Made by a program: the position numbers and the translations under genes
Part shown: positions 25,340-35,079 of the stretch, piece by piece
How the letters are laid out: every line of letters begins with the position of its first letter
Position numbering within the stretch: position 1 is the stretch's first letter
From: Candidatus Obscuribacterales bacterium
GTDB taxonomy: Bacteria > Cyanobacteriota > Vampirovibrionia > Obscuribacterales > Obscuribacteraceae
NCBI GenBank assembly: GCA_021732025.1
Contig: JAKFVU010000002.1
Span: forward strand, 1 to 64,000
Direction: 5' to 3'
Length of the DNA stretch: 64,000 bases
The notes under the pieces: model-generated
Database searches by the model: none
Seen by the model: only the letters and a program-made list of their open reading frames with translations
Told to the model about the DNA's origin: nothing

Positions 25340-25357
25340 TAAGTATTCTCTTTCACT

Positions 25358-26062
25358 TTAGTGTTGCACCAGCGAATCACTAACAACCAAGCCGTCTTTC
25401 ATACGAATGATGCGATCGCCTACAGCACCGGCTTCTTCGCTGTGAGTAGCCATAACAATGGTTTGATTTAAACTTTTATTCAAATGCTTGAGCAGCTCCA
25501 ATACCTTAAGGCCATTTTCAGAATCAAGATTGCCTGTGGGTTCGTCAGCCACAATTAGTTCAGGCTTGTGCACCAGAGCCCTAGCGATAGCGACTCTTTG
25601 CATTTCGCCTCCAGAGAGTTGGGCTGGATAGAAATTTAGACGATTCTCCATACCCACTTCAGCAAGCATCTCTAGCACTCTTTTCTGTCTATCAGCAGCG
25701 CTTGTTGTTCCTCCCAACTCAAGGGGTAGGGCGACATTCTCAGCCACAGTGAGGGTCGATAGCAAATTGAAAAATTGAAAGACGAAGCCAATCTTTTTAG
25801 CGCGCAGCGCAGTCACGGCTTCATCAGTAAGCTTAGTAACGTCAGCTCCATCAAAGATTATACGGCCACTACTGGCAGTATCTAGACCGGCAATGAGATT
25901 GAGCAAAGTACTCTTGCCGCAGCCACTGGCACCCATAAGCGAGACAAACTCGCCCCTAGCAATGTTAATTGAGACTGCACTCAGTGCTTTGACCTGATGC
26001 TCACCGTAGGTTTTAGCTACAGCCTCGATTTGCAAAAGTTGAGAACTTGGTGAAGATGCCAT
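25358..26062 (-). CDS. ABC transporter ATP-binding protein, AttE/LolD type
   Basis: This 234-residue cytoplasmic ATPase has Walker A '[12 protein letters not shown]', the Q-loop in 'FVFQFFNLL', signature '[15 protein letters not shown]', Walker B '[12 protein letters not shown]' and the switch His in 'MATHSEEA'. The 'TGNLDSENG' segment is typical of LolD/MacB-type ATPases that drive FtsX-like permeases. ATG at 26060-26062, with TAGGTC upstream, is preferred over the ORF track's TTG at 26077. It heads the operon with the permease and AttH genes. It powers export or extraction rather than uptake, to judge by the permease type. Confidence 0.9.
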   Translation of the reverse strand: MASSPSSQLLQIEAVAKTYGEHQVKALSAVSINIARGEFVSLMGASGCGKSTLLNLIAGLDTASSGRIIFDGADVTKLTDEAVTALRAKKIGFVFQFFNLLSTLTVAENVALPLELGGTTSAADRQKRVLEMLAEVGMENRLNFYPAQLSGGEMQRVAIARALVHKPELIVADEPTGNLDSENGLKVLELLKHLNKSLNQTIVMATHSEEAGAVGDRIIRMKDGLVVSDSLVQH

Positions 26063-26186
26063 TAAAGACCTATCCAAAACATATGTATCTGTATGAAAAA
26101 AATTCTTTATTCAACACATTGTAGCCAGCCGAGAGGATCTTTTCCCTAATTTCGGCACTTACCTCAAAAGAAAGTAGAATAGGCAA

Positions 26187-29100
26187 ATGCTTTCTCATTC
26201 AAAAAACAAGCCAAACAATACTGGGCTGACAATGCCAGCAGACTTTGTTGCCGCCCAAGAACCACTATTGAATGATTTGCAGTTTCGCTATCCGATGCGC
26301 GGATATCAGCGCGAAATACTTGACCTCGTCGATCGCAAACTGGCCCAGGGCGAACGCGAAATTCACATCGTCGCTCCACCAGGTGCGGGTAAAACGATTA
26401 TTGGTCTGCAAATGATCAGCACTCTCAAGTGTCCCGCTTTGATTCTCTGCCCCAACACCACTATTCAGTCGCAGTGGGGTGGCAAGCTCGACTTGTTCTT
26501 GCCGGTAGAGAGCGATTTGCATCAGAATGGCGATAAATTGCGTTTAGAGCAGCTGCTTGGCACCCAAGACGATAAGCCGCTCAAGCCCATCACCGTTCTA
26601 ACTTATCAGGTTCTATCTACCCCCGGGCGAGAACAAGAATATCTAGAAAAGCTAGCTCATAATTCGTGGGTGAAAGAACTAATAAAGGGTCGCTCCGGGG
26701 GCACGGGCGAAGCCGAGTTGCGAATTCTTGAAATTTTCCAAAACAACCCTAAAGCCTATCAAAAAGAAATTTCGCGTCACGTCAGCCGCTTGCGTAAACG
26801 TTTGGCCGAAGAAATGGACCTAGCCGAAGTGCTGCACCCCAATGCCATAGAGCTTCTACAGACTCTCAGGCGGCAAAAATTTAAACTTGTGCTCTTTGAT
26901 GAATGCCACCATTTAACTGATTATTGGGCCGCTATCATGCAGCATCTCATCAAGTATCTTGACAATCCCGTGGTAATTGGCCTTACAGGTACGCCACCAG
27001 AGAAGAAATCGGCCAGCCAAGAATTGCGGTACCTCAGCCTGGTCGGTGACATCGACTATCAGGTACCTACTCCGGCCCTTGTAAGAGAGAAGGGCTTGGC
27101 TCCTTTTCAAGATCTTGTCTATTTTGTCGAGCCCACAAAGAAAGAATTTGATTTTCTCTCTGAGCAGCACCTTGAATTTCACCAGTTAATTGAAGAGTTG
27201 TGCGGCAGTGAATATCTGGCAGCAAGATCTAGCGGTCCAGCCATCGAGGCAGCTGCTACTACTTTTTCGTTCAATCAGGCTGACTACGACAATCACAACG
27301 AGAAAGATAGTGCCAAATCAATGCACACAGGACAACTAGTGGTCTCGGGCAATACCGCCGAAGCATCGATTGAACCTGTCAAAATCAAATATCCACCCCT
27401 CACCCAGTACATTTTCGACTACAGTCAGCGCATCGAAAACGAGCAAGGATTTAGTAAGTTTTTTGCGAAGAACACTGAGATTGCTTCAGCTCTGCTGCGT
27501 GCGATATACAAACTTGGCTTACCCTTACCACGCGCACTAGAGTTTTCAGAGCAACTGACCCAGCCGACTTTAGAAGACTGGATGATTATCATTGAAGATT
27601 TTGCCTCACAGAAATTGAAATTAAGCAATTCTGACAAGGCGCACAAACTATATGAGCGCATCAGATCGGCCACGCGCAAGCTAGGTTATGCCATTACCGA
27701 ACAGGGGCTGCGCAAGCAAGCATCACCGGTTGATCGTGTTTTAGCTTTCAGTGAGGCTAAACCAAAAGCGGTGGCAGAGATTCTCACCCTAGAATATCGA
27801 GTTTTACAAGATCGTTTAAGAGCAGTAGTCGTTACCGACTTTGAAAGCATGTCGGCCACAGCAGTAAAAGGAGTTCTCAATCAAGAATCAGGCGGCGCCA
27901 TTGCTGCCATGCGCATACTTTTAGGTTCTGACATTTCCGCTTATCTTAACCCCTGCATGGTTACCGGCTCGCACTTGTTAGTGGATAACCGTATTAAAGA
28001 TCAATTTTTACAGGCTGCCCAAGAATTTATAAATGAAGCCGGATACAAGTTCGAACTCACTCTCACTAGTAAACCAGGAGATCTCTTCTCGGCCCTGTCT
28101 GCGACATCATCAGCCTGGGAGTCAAGACTTTACGTAGCTTTGAGTACCAGTCTATTTGAGCGCGGTATCACCAAATGTTTGATTGGCACGCGTGGACTAT
28201 TTGGCGAAGGCTGGGATAGTCAGGCACTAAATACTTTAATCGACTTAACTACCACCACCTCTCCAGTCTCAGTCAAGCAGCTGAGAGGCCGATCTATTCG
28301 TATTCAAAACGATGCACTCGGCTTAAGAAAAGTTGCTAACAATTGGGATGTTGTTTGTATTGCACCGAGCCTAGAAAAAGGTTTGAACGACTATCAACGT
28401 TTTGTGCGCAAACATGAAGGTTATTTTGGTATCTGCGACGACGGCCAAATCGAATGTGGTGTGGGCCACGTCCATCCTGCTTTTTCAGAATTGACTCCAG
28501 CTCAGGTTTTCGCCTCTATTGATACATTTAACGAAGAGATGGCCGCCAGAGCATTAGTGCGAGATCAGATTTATGACCTATGGAAAATAGGCGAGCCCTA
28601 TAAGAATCGCTTATTTGACTGCATTGAAGTGGCAAAATTGCGCAAGATGGCACTGACACCACCGCACATACGCTACAACAGCAAATACAAAGAGCATGCT
28701 AAGCAAATGCGGGCGGCTCTCAATGGAGTGTGGGGCGAATATTTCGCCATCGGAAGCTTGATATCAGCGGCGGTGGCGTTCTTTCTCACAGGACTAGGCC
28801 CTCTGGCCTGGACTGCTGTTCTTCCAGCAATAACGGCAACATTTTTAGCTTCGCTCAAGAGAAAAGCCCTCTTCACAAGTCTGCAAAAAGAAATGTGCCA
28901 ACCAAACTCGCAAGAATCGTCATTACTTGATATTGCCTATGCTGTTCTTGCTGCTCTGCAGCAAATCAAACTGATACCGCGTACAGTGACCAAAGAAAAT
29001 ATCCACGCCACGGTGCGCAGCGACGGCAGCTACCGAATTTTCATCGACACAGACTCTGTTACAGATACTGATACGAGCAAATATTTCAATCAGTCATTAA

Positions 29101-29420
29101 AAGAAGTGCTTTCACCAATTTCAAACCAGCCCTATCTAATTGCCAAGTATGAATTTGCCTTGGCCAATGTTATGAGCCCGAAAGATAGTGACCGCTTCTT
29201 TCGTCAATATATAAGTGGAAGAGCAGAGCCGCGCATTGGCAGCTATCATGCAGTGCCTAATTTACTAGCCCGTTCTGAAAAAGGCAGACTGGCTTTTCAA
29301 GAAGCCTGGAACAAATACGTAAGCCCGGGTTTCGTCATCGGTACCGAGACAAAACCCGAGCTATTAAACAAATACTTTGGTATTGGACCTAGTCTGGCTC
29401 AAAGACTGCTCTGGGAATAA
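26187..29420 (+). CDS. SF2 DEAD/DEAH-type helicase with C-terminal membrane hairpin
   Basis: The 1077-residue protein has an N-terminal helicase domain: Walker A 'APPGAGKTIIG' at 63-73, Walker B 'FDECHH' at 237-242 and motif III 'GLTGTPP' near 265. A segment of about 110 residues is inserted between motif Ia/Ib and the DECH box, and a long variable region follows. Motifs V/VI appear as 'GTRGLFGEGWDSQALN' and 'QLRGRSIRIQ' near 700. At 850-890 two hydrophobic stretches ('AIGSLISAAVAFFLTGLGPLAW' onward) form a likely membrane hairpin, unusual in a helicase. A soluble C-terminal part of about 190 residues ends in 'YFGIGPSLAQRLLWE', which could be a helix-hairpin-like tip. Substrate is unknown; a role in DNA repair or defence is possible. 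Confidence 0.8.
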   Translation: MLSHSKNKPNNTGLTMPADFVAAQEPLLNDLQFRYPMRGYQREILDLVDRKLAQGEREIHIVAPPGAGKTIIGLQMISTLKCPALILCPNTTIQSQWGGKLDLFLPVESDLHQNGDKLRLEQLLGTQDDKPLKPITVLTYQVLSTPGREQEYLEKLAHNSWVKELIKGRSGGTGEAELRILEIFQNNPKAYQKEISRHVSRLRKRLAEEMDLAEVLHPNAIELLQTLRRQKFKLVLFDECHHLTDYWAAIMQHLIKYLDNPVVIGLTGTPPEKKSASQELRYLSLVGDIDYQVPTPALVREKGLAPFQDLVYFVEPTKKEFDFLSEQHLEFHQLIEELCGSEYLAARSSGPAIEAAATTFSFNQADYDNHNEKDSAKSMHTGQLVVSGNTAEASIEPVKIKYPPLTQYIFDYSQRIENEQGFSKFFAKNTEIASALLRAIYKLGLPLPRALEFSEQLTQPTLEDWMIIIEDFASQKLKLSNSDKAHKLYERIRSATRKLGYAITEQGLRKQASPVDRVLAFSEAKPKAVAEILTLEYRVLQDRLRAVVVTDFESMSATAVKGVLNQESGGAIAAMRILLGSDISAYLNPCMVTGSHLLVDNRIKDQFLQAAQEFINEAGYKFELTLTSKPGDLFSALSATSSAWESRLYVALSTSLFERGITKCLIGTRGLFGEGWDSQALNTLIDLTTTTSPVSVKQLRGRSIRIQNDALGLRKVANNWDVVCIAPSLEKGLNDYQRFVRKHEGYFGICDDGQIECGVGHVHPAFSELTPAQVFASIDTFNEEMAARALVRDQIYDLWKIGEPYKNRLFDCIEVAKLRKMALTPPHIRYNSKYKEHAKQMRAALNGVWGEYFAIGSLISAAVAFFLTGLGPLAWTAVLPAITATFLASLKRKALFTSLQKEMCQPNSQESSLLDIAYAVLAALQQIKLIPRTVTKENIHATVRSDGSYRIFIDTDSVTDTDTSKYFNQSLKEVLSPISNQPYLIAKYEFALANVMSPKDSDRFFRQYISGRAEPRIGSYHAVPNLLARSEKGRLAFQEAWNKYVSPGFVIGTETKPELLNKYFGIGPSLAQRLLWE

Positions 29421-29439
29421 ATCAGAACAAATTTGATAA

Positions 29440-29661
29440 CTAGTCTTTCATGTGCGATCTAAGCAGAATTGATGACAACAGCTCGAATGCTTCTTCGTCG
29501 AATGTGTTATTCGTCAAAGCTTTTTGCAAAGCTGCTTTCTCTTCTTCTGAGACTACACCGTCAGCCATAACCAACTCGCGAATAACCTTTGCCTCGTATT
29601 TCGAGACCTTATTGTCATCTGCAAGGACTTCCTTAAGGGCATCTTCTAATGATCTGGCCAC
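29440..29661 (-). CDS. Small TerB-like protein
   Basis: I start at GTG 29659-29661, preceded by a strong AGGAGG site with 7-nt spacing; the ORF track's longer version runs into the neighbouring promoter. The 73-residue helical protein has 'VIRELVMADGVVSEEEKAALQKAL', the 'a.aDG.vs..E...l..al' pattern of TerB-like domains, in which acidic residues may bind a metal. TerB proteins are tied to tellurite resistance and membrane stress, but this one is shorter than full TerB, so function is open. It is divergent from the rhodanese gene. Confidence 0.6.
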   Translation of the reverse strand: MARSLEDALKEVLADDNKVSKYEAKVIRELVMADGVVSEEEKAALQKALTNNTFDEEAFELLSSILLRSHMKD

Positions 29662-29731
29662 GCTTGCGCCTCCTAATGCGAACTTTAAGTTGAGATTATA
29701 CTTAATGCGAGATAGAAAAGGATAAGGTCTG

Positions 29732-30073
29732 ATGGAAGCAAATACAACAAAACTTGAAATAACACCGCTGGAGCTGAAAAAACGGCTGGATGCAGGCGAA
29801 AAACCATTCATCCTTGACATCAGAGAAGCCCACGAAGGTGAAATCGCTACTCTTAACAACTCGGCACTGATACCGATGGGTGAACTAGCTCAACGTTTTC
29901 AGGAGCTCAGTGACTTGCAGGAGCAGGAAATAATTATCTATTGTCGCTCTGGTGCTCGCTCCGATCGCTGTGCCAATTTTCTACGTGGCCAGGGCTTTAA
30001 AAACGTTGTCAATCTCACTGGTGGAATTCTGCGCTGGGCAGACGACGTTGACCCAAGCATGACCAAATACTAA
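29732..30073 (+). CDS. Rhodanese-domain sulfurtransferase
   Basis: A single rhodanese domain of 113 residues: 'FILDIREAHEGEIATLNNSALIPMGEL' is the first conserved block and 'IIIYCRSGARSDRCANFLRGQGF' the active-site loop with Cys (CRSGAR), followed by 'VVNLTGGILRWADDVDP'. The loop length fits GlpE/PspE-like enzymes that transfer sulfane sulfur in the cytoplasm. It could cooperate with the sulfide:quinone oxidoreductase at 53.7 kb, though they are not linked. A ribosome-binding site lies before the mscS-like gene, 21 nt downstream on the same strand. Confidence 0.85.
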   Translation: MEANTTKLEITPLELKKRLDAGEKPFILDIREAHEGEIATLNNSALIPMGELAQRFQELSDLQEQEIIIYCRSGARSDRCANFLRGQGFKNVVNLTGGILRWADDVDPSMTKY

Positions 30074-30094
30074 AACCAAAACCGGAGACTTGAC

Positions 30095-31846
30095 ATGGTT
30101 GCCATTAACTGTGCCCACAGGCTAGTTCTAATAAAGTTCTTGCTAATACTCGTTTGTTCGATTGTTGGCAGTTTTGGTTGGCAACAAGCAATTGCCCAAC
30201 AAAGTTCAAATCAAATAGCGCAGCCAAATGAACCTGTTAAAGAAAAAAGCCCTGACGAAGTACTGTTCGAAACAGAGCAGAGCGAGGCCAAGGCGAAGAA
30301 CGATGAAAGTTTGCCGATCAAAATCGACGGCACAGAAGTTTTTCGTATCCGGCACAGTGTCGGTCCCTATTCCATTCCGACTCGTATCGAAAACATCGAA
30401 AGCAAGCTAAAAAAGGCAAAGAGTAGCGAGAACTATCACGATTTAGTCGAGAACATCAAGGCCATCAATCAACACAATGTCGCTGAAATTATGCTGGGCA
30501 GCGAACCATTGGTCATTGTTTCAGATCAAGATGCCAAAGCTGAAGGCGTAAGCGATCGCATGGTCTTAGCTGAACGTCAGGCAGCTGCTCTTAAAAAAGC
30601 ACTGCTATTAAGTATTGAATCTCATCGTCCCGGCAGCCTACTTCTGGCAGCTGGCCAAACTGCGATATCAGCAATAGCACTTATGCTCTCGCTGATGTTT
30701 TTGAATTGGTTGTTTCCCAAAATCTACCACTGGATAGAAATAGCTAAAGGGAAGCAAATTAAGTCTCTGCGTATTCAGAATGCCGAACTCATTTCAGATC
30801 ATACTTTTGCCGACATCATTATTGGCGTATTACGAGTTGTCCGAGTGGCCACTGTAATTGCCCTATTGGGCATCTTCATTCCGTTGGCACTGAGCTTCTT
30901 TCCCGAAACCAGACCAATAGCCAATGACATTGTCGACTGGGTCGTCCAACCAGTAGTGGGAGTTGCACTACCGGCAATACTGGCATATTTGCCAAATGTT
31001 TTTGTCATTATCCTCATTGCCATCACCACCTACTATCTTGTGGTCTTCGTCCACTTTCTCTTCACCGAGGTGGGAAGAGGCACTATCACCATCGCTAACT
31101 TTGACCCTGAATGGGCCGACCCCACTTTCAAGATCATTCGTTTTCTTGTTATTGCCTTCGCTTTCGTCTTGAGCTTTCCTTATTTGCCCGGCTCAGGCTC
31201 CCCTGCTTTTCAACAAGTATCTATTTTCTTAGGCGTACTCTTTTCATTAGGTTCAAGCGGGGCGATATCACATTTGGTGGCGGGCGTCTTTCTCACTTAT
31301 ACCGGTGCTTTCAAGTTAGGAGACCGAGTCAAAATCGCAGATGCCGTCGGAGATGTCGTCGAGAAAACTCTACTTGCCACTCGCATTCGGACAATCAAGC
31401 AAGAATATATCACTATTCCTAATGCGCTCGTCTTGAGCAGCCATATCATCAACTACAGCTCATCATCGGCCAACACCGGGCTGATCTTACACACAGCTGT
31501 CACCATAGGTTACGAAACTCCATGGCAGGAGGTAGAAGCAGCGCTCATAGCTGCGGCCACGGCTACTGAAAATATCTTGCAACAGCCGAAACCCTTTGTT
31601 TTGCAGACAACACTAAATGACTTTTCTGTCAGCTACGAAATTAATGCATTTACAAACAAGCCACAAATTATGGCCGTTACTTATTCAGACTTGCACCGCC
31701 ACATCCAAGACCACTTTAATCAAGCTGGTATTGAGATTATGTCGCCTCACTACACCACTTTACGTGATGGCAACCGCACGACCATTCCCCCCAAATATCT
31801 GCCCAGCGATTACACCGAGCCAACTTTTGGCGTCAAAGTAAAGTAA
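30095..31846 (+). CDS. MscS-family mechanosensitive channel
   Basis: The 583-residue protein has a signal peptide, an N-terminal periplasmic region of about 150 residues, then several membrane helices. The pore helix region ('VSIFLGVLFSLGSSGAISHLVAGVFLTYTGAFKLGDRVKI') is followed by the MscS beta domain ('VVEKTLLATRIRTIKQEYITIPNALVLSSHIINYS') and the alpha/beta C-terminal vestibule ending in the usual 'F...GIEIMSPHY'. It should release solutes on membrane tension. It is larger than E. coli MscS and close to the YnaI/MSL-like group. It follows the rhodanese gene closely and may share its transcript. Confidence 0.85.
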   Translation: MVAINCAHRLVLIKFLLILVCSIVGSFGWQQAIAQQSSNQIAQPNEPVKEKSPDEVLFETEQSEAKAKNDESLPIKIDGTEVFRIRHSVGPYSIPTRIENIESKLKKAKSSENYHDLVENIKAINQHNVAEIMLGSEPLVIVSDQDAKAEGVSDRMVLAERQAAALKKALLLSIESHRPGSLLLAAGQTAISAIALMLSLMFLNWLFPKIYHWIEIAKGKQIKSLRIQNAELISDHTFADIIIGVLRVVRVATVIALLGIFIPLALSFFPETRPIANDIVDWVVQPVVGVALPAILAYLPNVFVIILIAITTYYLVVFVHFLFTEVGRGTITIANFDPEWADPTFKIIRFLVIAFAFVLSFPYLPGSGSPAFQQVSIFLGVLFSLGSSGAISHLVAGVFLTYTGAFKLGDRVKIADAVGDVVEKTLLATRIRTIKQEYITIPNALVLSSHIINYSSSSANTGLILHTAVTIGYETPWQEVEAALIAAATATENILQQPKPFVLQTTLNDFSVSYEINAFTNKPQIMAVTYSDLHRHIQDHFNQAGIEIMSPHYTTLRDGNRTTIPPKYLPSDYTEPTFGVKVK

Positions 31847-31876
31847 TATGGGCCCATTATAAAAAGAGGACTGAAA

Positions 31877-33118
31877 ATGGACTTGCTTAAGGGATTCAAA
31901 GGCAAAGGTCTTAACATCAAGAAAGTGGCGCCAGGTATGTCGTCGCAATCACTCACTACAAGCCAGCAAGCCCTCCAAACTGCGGTCAAAACACTCCAGG
32001 CCGGCACTAAAACAGCAGCTTTTCGCATCGATCAGCTCAAACAGCACGGCCGCGGATCGCTAGCATACTCGTCGCTGCAAGCTGGAATGAAGTACTACAT
32101 GAACGAGAAACTGGGTTATTGCGCCTATGTTCCTCTGACAGATAGTGAAGATTCCGTCTGTGTCTTAGCTGATCCAATATGCAGCAAAGAAAACCTAAGA
32201 GCTTTTCTCGACGCCTTTTTGCTCGACAAAAAAGATCCAATTTTCTTGCATGCCTCACGTGAAACAGCCGAAATTCTCAACGAGCGCGGTTTCTCTGTCA
32301 ATGAACTAGGCGTAGAAACAGTCATCGAGATTCAGAATTTCACTCTTTCTGGCAACAAAAAGCAGGGCTTGCGTCAAGCTCGCAACAATGCAAAAAAAGA
32401 CAATTTGGTCTGCAAAGAAGTGTTGTCATCTGACCCTGATATGCGTAAAGCATTTAGAAAAATCAGTGAAGATTGGATGAAGCAGAAAGTGATGAGCGAC
32501 AGCGAAATGCAGTTCATCGTCCGTCCGATTGTTTATGTCGACGAAATAGATGTGCGCAAATTTGTTGCTCTAAAAGACGACGTTGTCGTGGGCTTTATCA
32601 TATTTGACCCGATGTACGAAGATGGAAAAGTGAAGGGCTACATTGCCAACCATCTACGTAGTAACCTTGATCGCTCATATTCAGTAGTCGATTTCATCTT
32701 GCTTGAAGCAATGGAAATTTTCAAAGCCGAAGGTAAGCAAGAAATCTCACTCGGTCTGTCACCTTTAGCAAAAGTCGACGACAGCGAAGAATTTCGCCAT
32801 AGCAAATTATTGAGCGCACACTTCAAATACTCCTTTGAGAAAGCCAACTATCTCTATAACTTCAAAAACCTCTATCGCCATAAAAGCAAATACAGACCTG
32901 AATTGCCTGGTGCCCATGAAGAGAAAGTCTATTGCTGCATGAAGACTCGCTTCTTGCTAGTTCGTATTTATGATGTTTACAACGTTCTGGGGTTCCACCC
33001 AGTCAAACAAATCATCTCGCATTTTGGTAAGGCAATGACTGCGCGCCTGCGCAATTTCAAGCCAGCCAAAGAGCAGACTGATACAAAAGAAAATGAGCCT
33101 AAAAGCAGCGAATCTTAA
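31877..33118 (+). CDS. DUF2156 (MprF C-terminal-like) aminoacyl/acyl-transferase-like protein
   Basis: A 413-residue cytoplasmic protein with two GNAT-like halves, as in DUF2156 and the catalytic domain of MprF lysyl-phosphatidylglycerol synthases. Recognisable parts are 'YMNEKLGYCAYVPLTDS', 'VCVLADPICSKENL', 'KKQGLRQARNNAKKDNLVC' (the LRQAxNxAxK helix) and 'VDFILLEAMEIFKAEGKQEISLGLSPLA'. No membrane domain is attached, so it is the free-standing form; its substrate may be a lipid or peptide. A GAGG site lies 7 nt before the ATG. The next gene starts 11 nt after it. Confidence 0.75.
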   Translation: MDLLKGFKGKGLNIKKVAPGMSSQSLTTSQQALQTAVKTLQAGTKTAAFRIDQLKQHGRGSLAYSSLQAGMKYYMNEKLGYCAYVPLTDSEDSVCVLADPICSKENLRAFLDAFLLDKKDPIFLHASRETAEILNERGFSVNELGVETVIEIQNFTLSGNKKQGLRQARNNAKKDNLVCKEVLSSDPDMRKAFRKISEDWMKQKVMSDSEMQFIVRPIVYVDEIDVRKFVALKDDVVVGFIIFDPMYEDGKVKGYIANHLRSNLDRSYSVVDFILLEAMEIFKAEGKQEISLGLSPLAKVDDSEEFRHSKLLSAHFKYSFEKANYLYNFKNLYRHKSKYRPELPGAHEEKVYCCMKTRFLLVRIYDVYNVLGFHPVKQIISHFGKAMTARLRNFKPAKEQTDTKENEPKSSES

Positions 33119-33129
33119 CGAGGGAGAAT

Positions 33130-33996
33130 ATGGCCGGGCGCCAAGATAACACGATCAAGCTGCCTGACGGACGCACCCTGGGCTACTCCGAATTTGGTGC
33201 CGCTGAGAGTGGGGCAAAACCACTGCTGTACTTCCACGGTGGCATAAGCAGTCGTTTAGACATAGAGTTTGCCCATGATTATTGCCTTGAAAACAACATC
33301 AGGATAATAGCCCCAGACCGGCCAGGCATTGGCATTTCGGCGCCACAGCCGAAACGCAGCCTGCTTGATTGGGCTAGCGATGTTGAACACCTATTAGACT
33401 ACTTAAAAATTGAATCTCTGCCGCTGCTTGGTTGGTCACTGGCAGGCCCTTATGTCTGGGCCTGCGCTTACCAACTACCGGCTCGCTTCAATAAGATTAG
33501 CACTGTTGGTGGTGCCTCACCAATTTTGCCACCAGTTACTATTGACCAGATTGGCTTACTAGCCGACCGCATGCTTTTGACTTGCCCACCTCCGCTAGAA
33601 ACTATTTTGGCTGCCAGCCTGGAAGCGAGCGGCAAGCTACCGGCGCCCACCATGAAGTGGATTTTGGAAAATGAGTTGTCGGAAAATGACAAAGCGATAG
33701 TGCAAGAGCTATCGGTCGAAGCGGCAACTGACTTTATTTTCGAGTCTACACGTCAAGGAGGCATGGGAATAGTCGACGACTATAGAGCTGTGGCTCAAGA
33801 CTGGGGCTTTGACGTTAGCTCTATTAAAGGCGATGTCACACTCTGGCAAGGCGAGCAAGACAATCTCTGCCCACTTACCATGACCGATTACTTGAAAGAG
33901 CGTATGCCTCACGCAATAGTTAATATCGTGCCCAATCGCGGGCATTTTCTCTTGCATAAGATGCTTGATGAAGTACTGACACCAATGTTTTCATAG
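33130..33996 (+). CDS. Alpha/beta-hydrolase, cytoplasmic
   Basis: A 288-residue hydrolase without signal peptide: 'LLYFHGGISSRLD' (oxyanion region), 'IIAPDRPGIGIS', nucleophile elbow 'LLGWSLAGPYVWA' (GWSLAG instead of the common GxSxGG), acid near 'LWQGEQDNLCPL' and His in 'PNRGHFLLHK'. It is probably an esterase or similar. The 11-nt gap after the DUF2156 gene suggests an operon, so it may act on the same class of lipid or peptide. Confidence 0.8.
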   Translation: MAGRQDNTIKLPDGRTLGYSEFGAAESGAKPLLYFHGGISSRLDIEFAHDYCLENNIRIIAPDRPGIGISAPQPKRSLLDWASDVEHLLDYLKIESLPLLGWSLAGPYVWACAYQLPARFNKISTVGGASPILPPVTIDQIGLLADRMLLTCPPPLETILAASLEASGKLPAPTMKWILENELSENDKAIVQELSVEAATDFIFESTRQGGMGIVDDYRAVAQDWGFDVSSIKGDVTLWQGEQDNLCPLTMTDYLKERMPHAIVNIVPNRGHFLLHKMLDEVLTPMFS

Positions 33997-34015
33997 CTAT
34001 TTAGTAGCCATTATT

Positions 34016-34963
34016 TTAACTACCAGCTTCAATGGCTTTTCTGATGTTAGCTAAAGGTGCGCTATCGTCAAAGACAATACCAGTACCTACCTTCTTAATG
34101 CCCAACTGTTTCCATAGGTTGGCCAAATCAACCGATTTAGGCTCATGGGCCATCTCTCGATAGCGCCTAGTCAGAACATCTAAGCCGATAGACTTATCAC
34201 CAGCCGCTAGAGCTTGGCGTGCGTTCCAATTAGAACGCGCTGTACCTCCACCACTGGCAATACCACGCAAAGCATGCTCAAGGCCATATCTATTTGCAGT
34301 TTGCTGGCGAATTTCAATGTCTACAAGAAGGCAATAAATCGCCCCGCCCCAATAAGTTCTCCCCCAAGATCCGCTGTTATTGAGGCCACCATCACCGGGC
34401 TTGGGGAGGCCCGCAGGGGCATGTCGCACAAGATCTTCCCAGACTTCTTCAGCACTAACCATACCCATACGCAAGCGACCAATAGGTTCTTCGTAGGTAG
34501 CAATTCCTTCAGCTAGCCACCGTTTTGACCGTTCGACTATAGGAAAACCTAGATGTAGCATTTCATGAGTTAGGGTCCAGCTCTGATTTAGGGTCTCCCG
34601 GCTGGTATCGCGCCCCATAGAAATTTCAATCAAGCCATAGTCGGCCTCATCATCATAAGTGCTAGTGGCAAAGCCGACTTCGTGGCCATCTGTAGCCTCA
34701 ATTCTTATGACTGTACGTTTAACAGGAATCTGTCCATATATTTTTCCCACAGCTAGAGCGGCATCGCTGACATAGGCCCGCAGGTCAGATTGCGAAATAT
34801 TGAGCTTGCCGCTGACCGTGACAAGAACCTTTTGACCGGCAAAGAGAAATTCGAGGTTATTGCCGCTAGCGCGTTCAGAATAAAGACGTGCCTGAACTGG
34901 CTCATAACAAACCAGCAACAGAGCCAAAACTAGAGCTAACAAGACAAGCTTTCTTAGGTACAT
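34016..34963 (-). CDS. Secreted gluzincin-type metallopeptidase
   Basis: A signal peptide ('LVLLALVLALLLVCYEPVQA') leads a 315-residue protein with 'WTLTHEMLHLGFPIV' (HExxH) and 'RSKRWLAEGIATYEEPI', where the Glu in AEG.A.Y is the third zinc ligand. This is the arrangement of the peptidase MA-like/M1-M61-like clan. It probably cleaves proteins outside the inner membrane. It converges with the hydrolase at 33130 and faces away from the next gene, whose ORF-track start overlaps its 5' end only because an upstream start was chosen. A second such peptidase is at 59227. Confidence 0.75.
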   Translation of the reverse strand: MYLRKLVLLALVLALLLVCYEPVQARLYSERASGNNLEFLFAGQKVLVTVSGKLNISQSDLRAYVSDAALAVGKIYGQIPVKRTVIRIEATDGHEVGFATSTYDDEADYGLIEISMGRDTSRETLNQSWTLTHEMLHLGFPIVERSKRWLAEGIATYEEPIGRLRMGMVSAEEVWEDLVRHAPAGLPKPGDGGLNNSGSWGRTYWGGAIYCLLVDIEIRQQTANRYGLEHALRGIASGGGTARSNWNARQALAAGDKSIGLDVLTRRYREMAHEPKSVDLANLWKQLGIKKVGTGIVFDDSAPLANIRKAIEAGS

Positions 34964-35079
34964 ATTTTCAGTGTATTAGTTTTCAACAGCCTCGGCCCAG
35001 AAAACTGCAAGAACTGGAAAAATGTTCCGGCTTAGCGTACCTTTTAGCATTGAATCGTAGCAAGGGGCATCAGAGGTAT

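Noticed and set aside
34888-35079. 64-residue N-terminal extension of the GlcG/HbpS-like protein
   Set aside because: It overlaps the start of the opposite peptidase gene, has no family similarity, and a good ribosome-binding site precedes ATG 35080.
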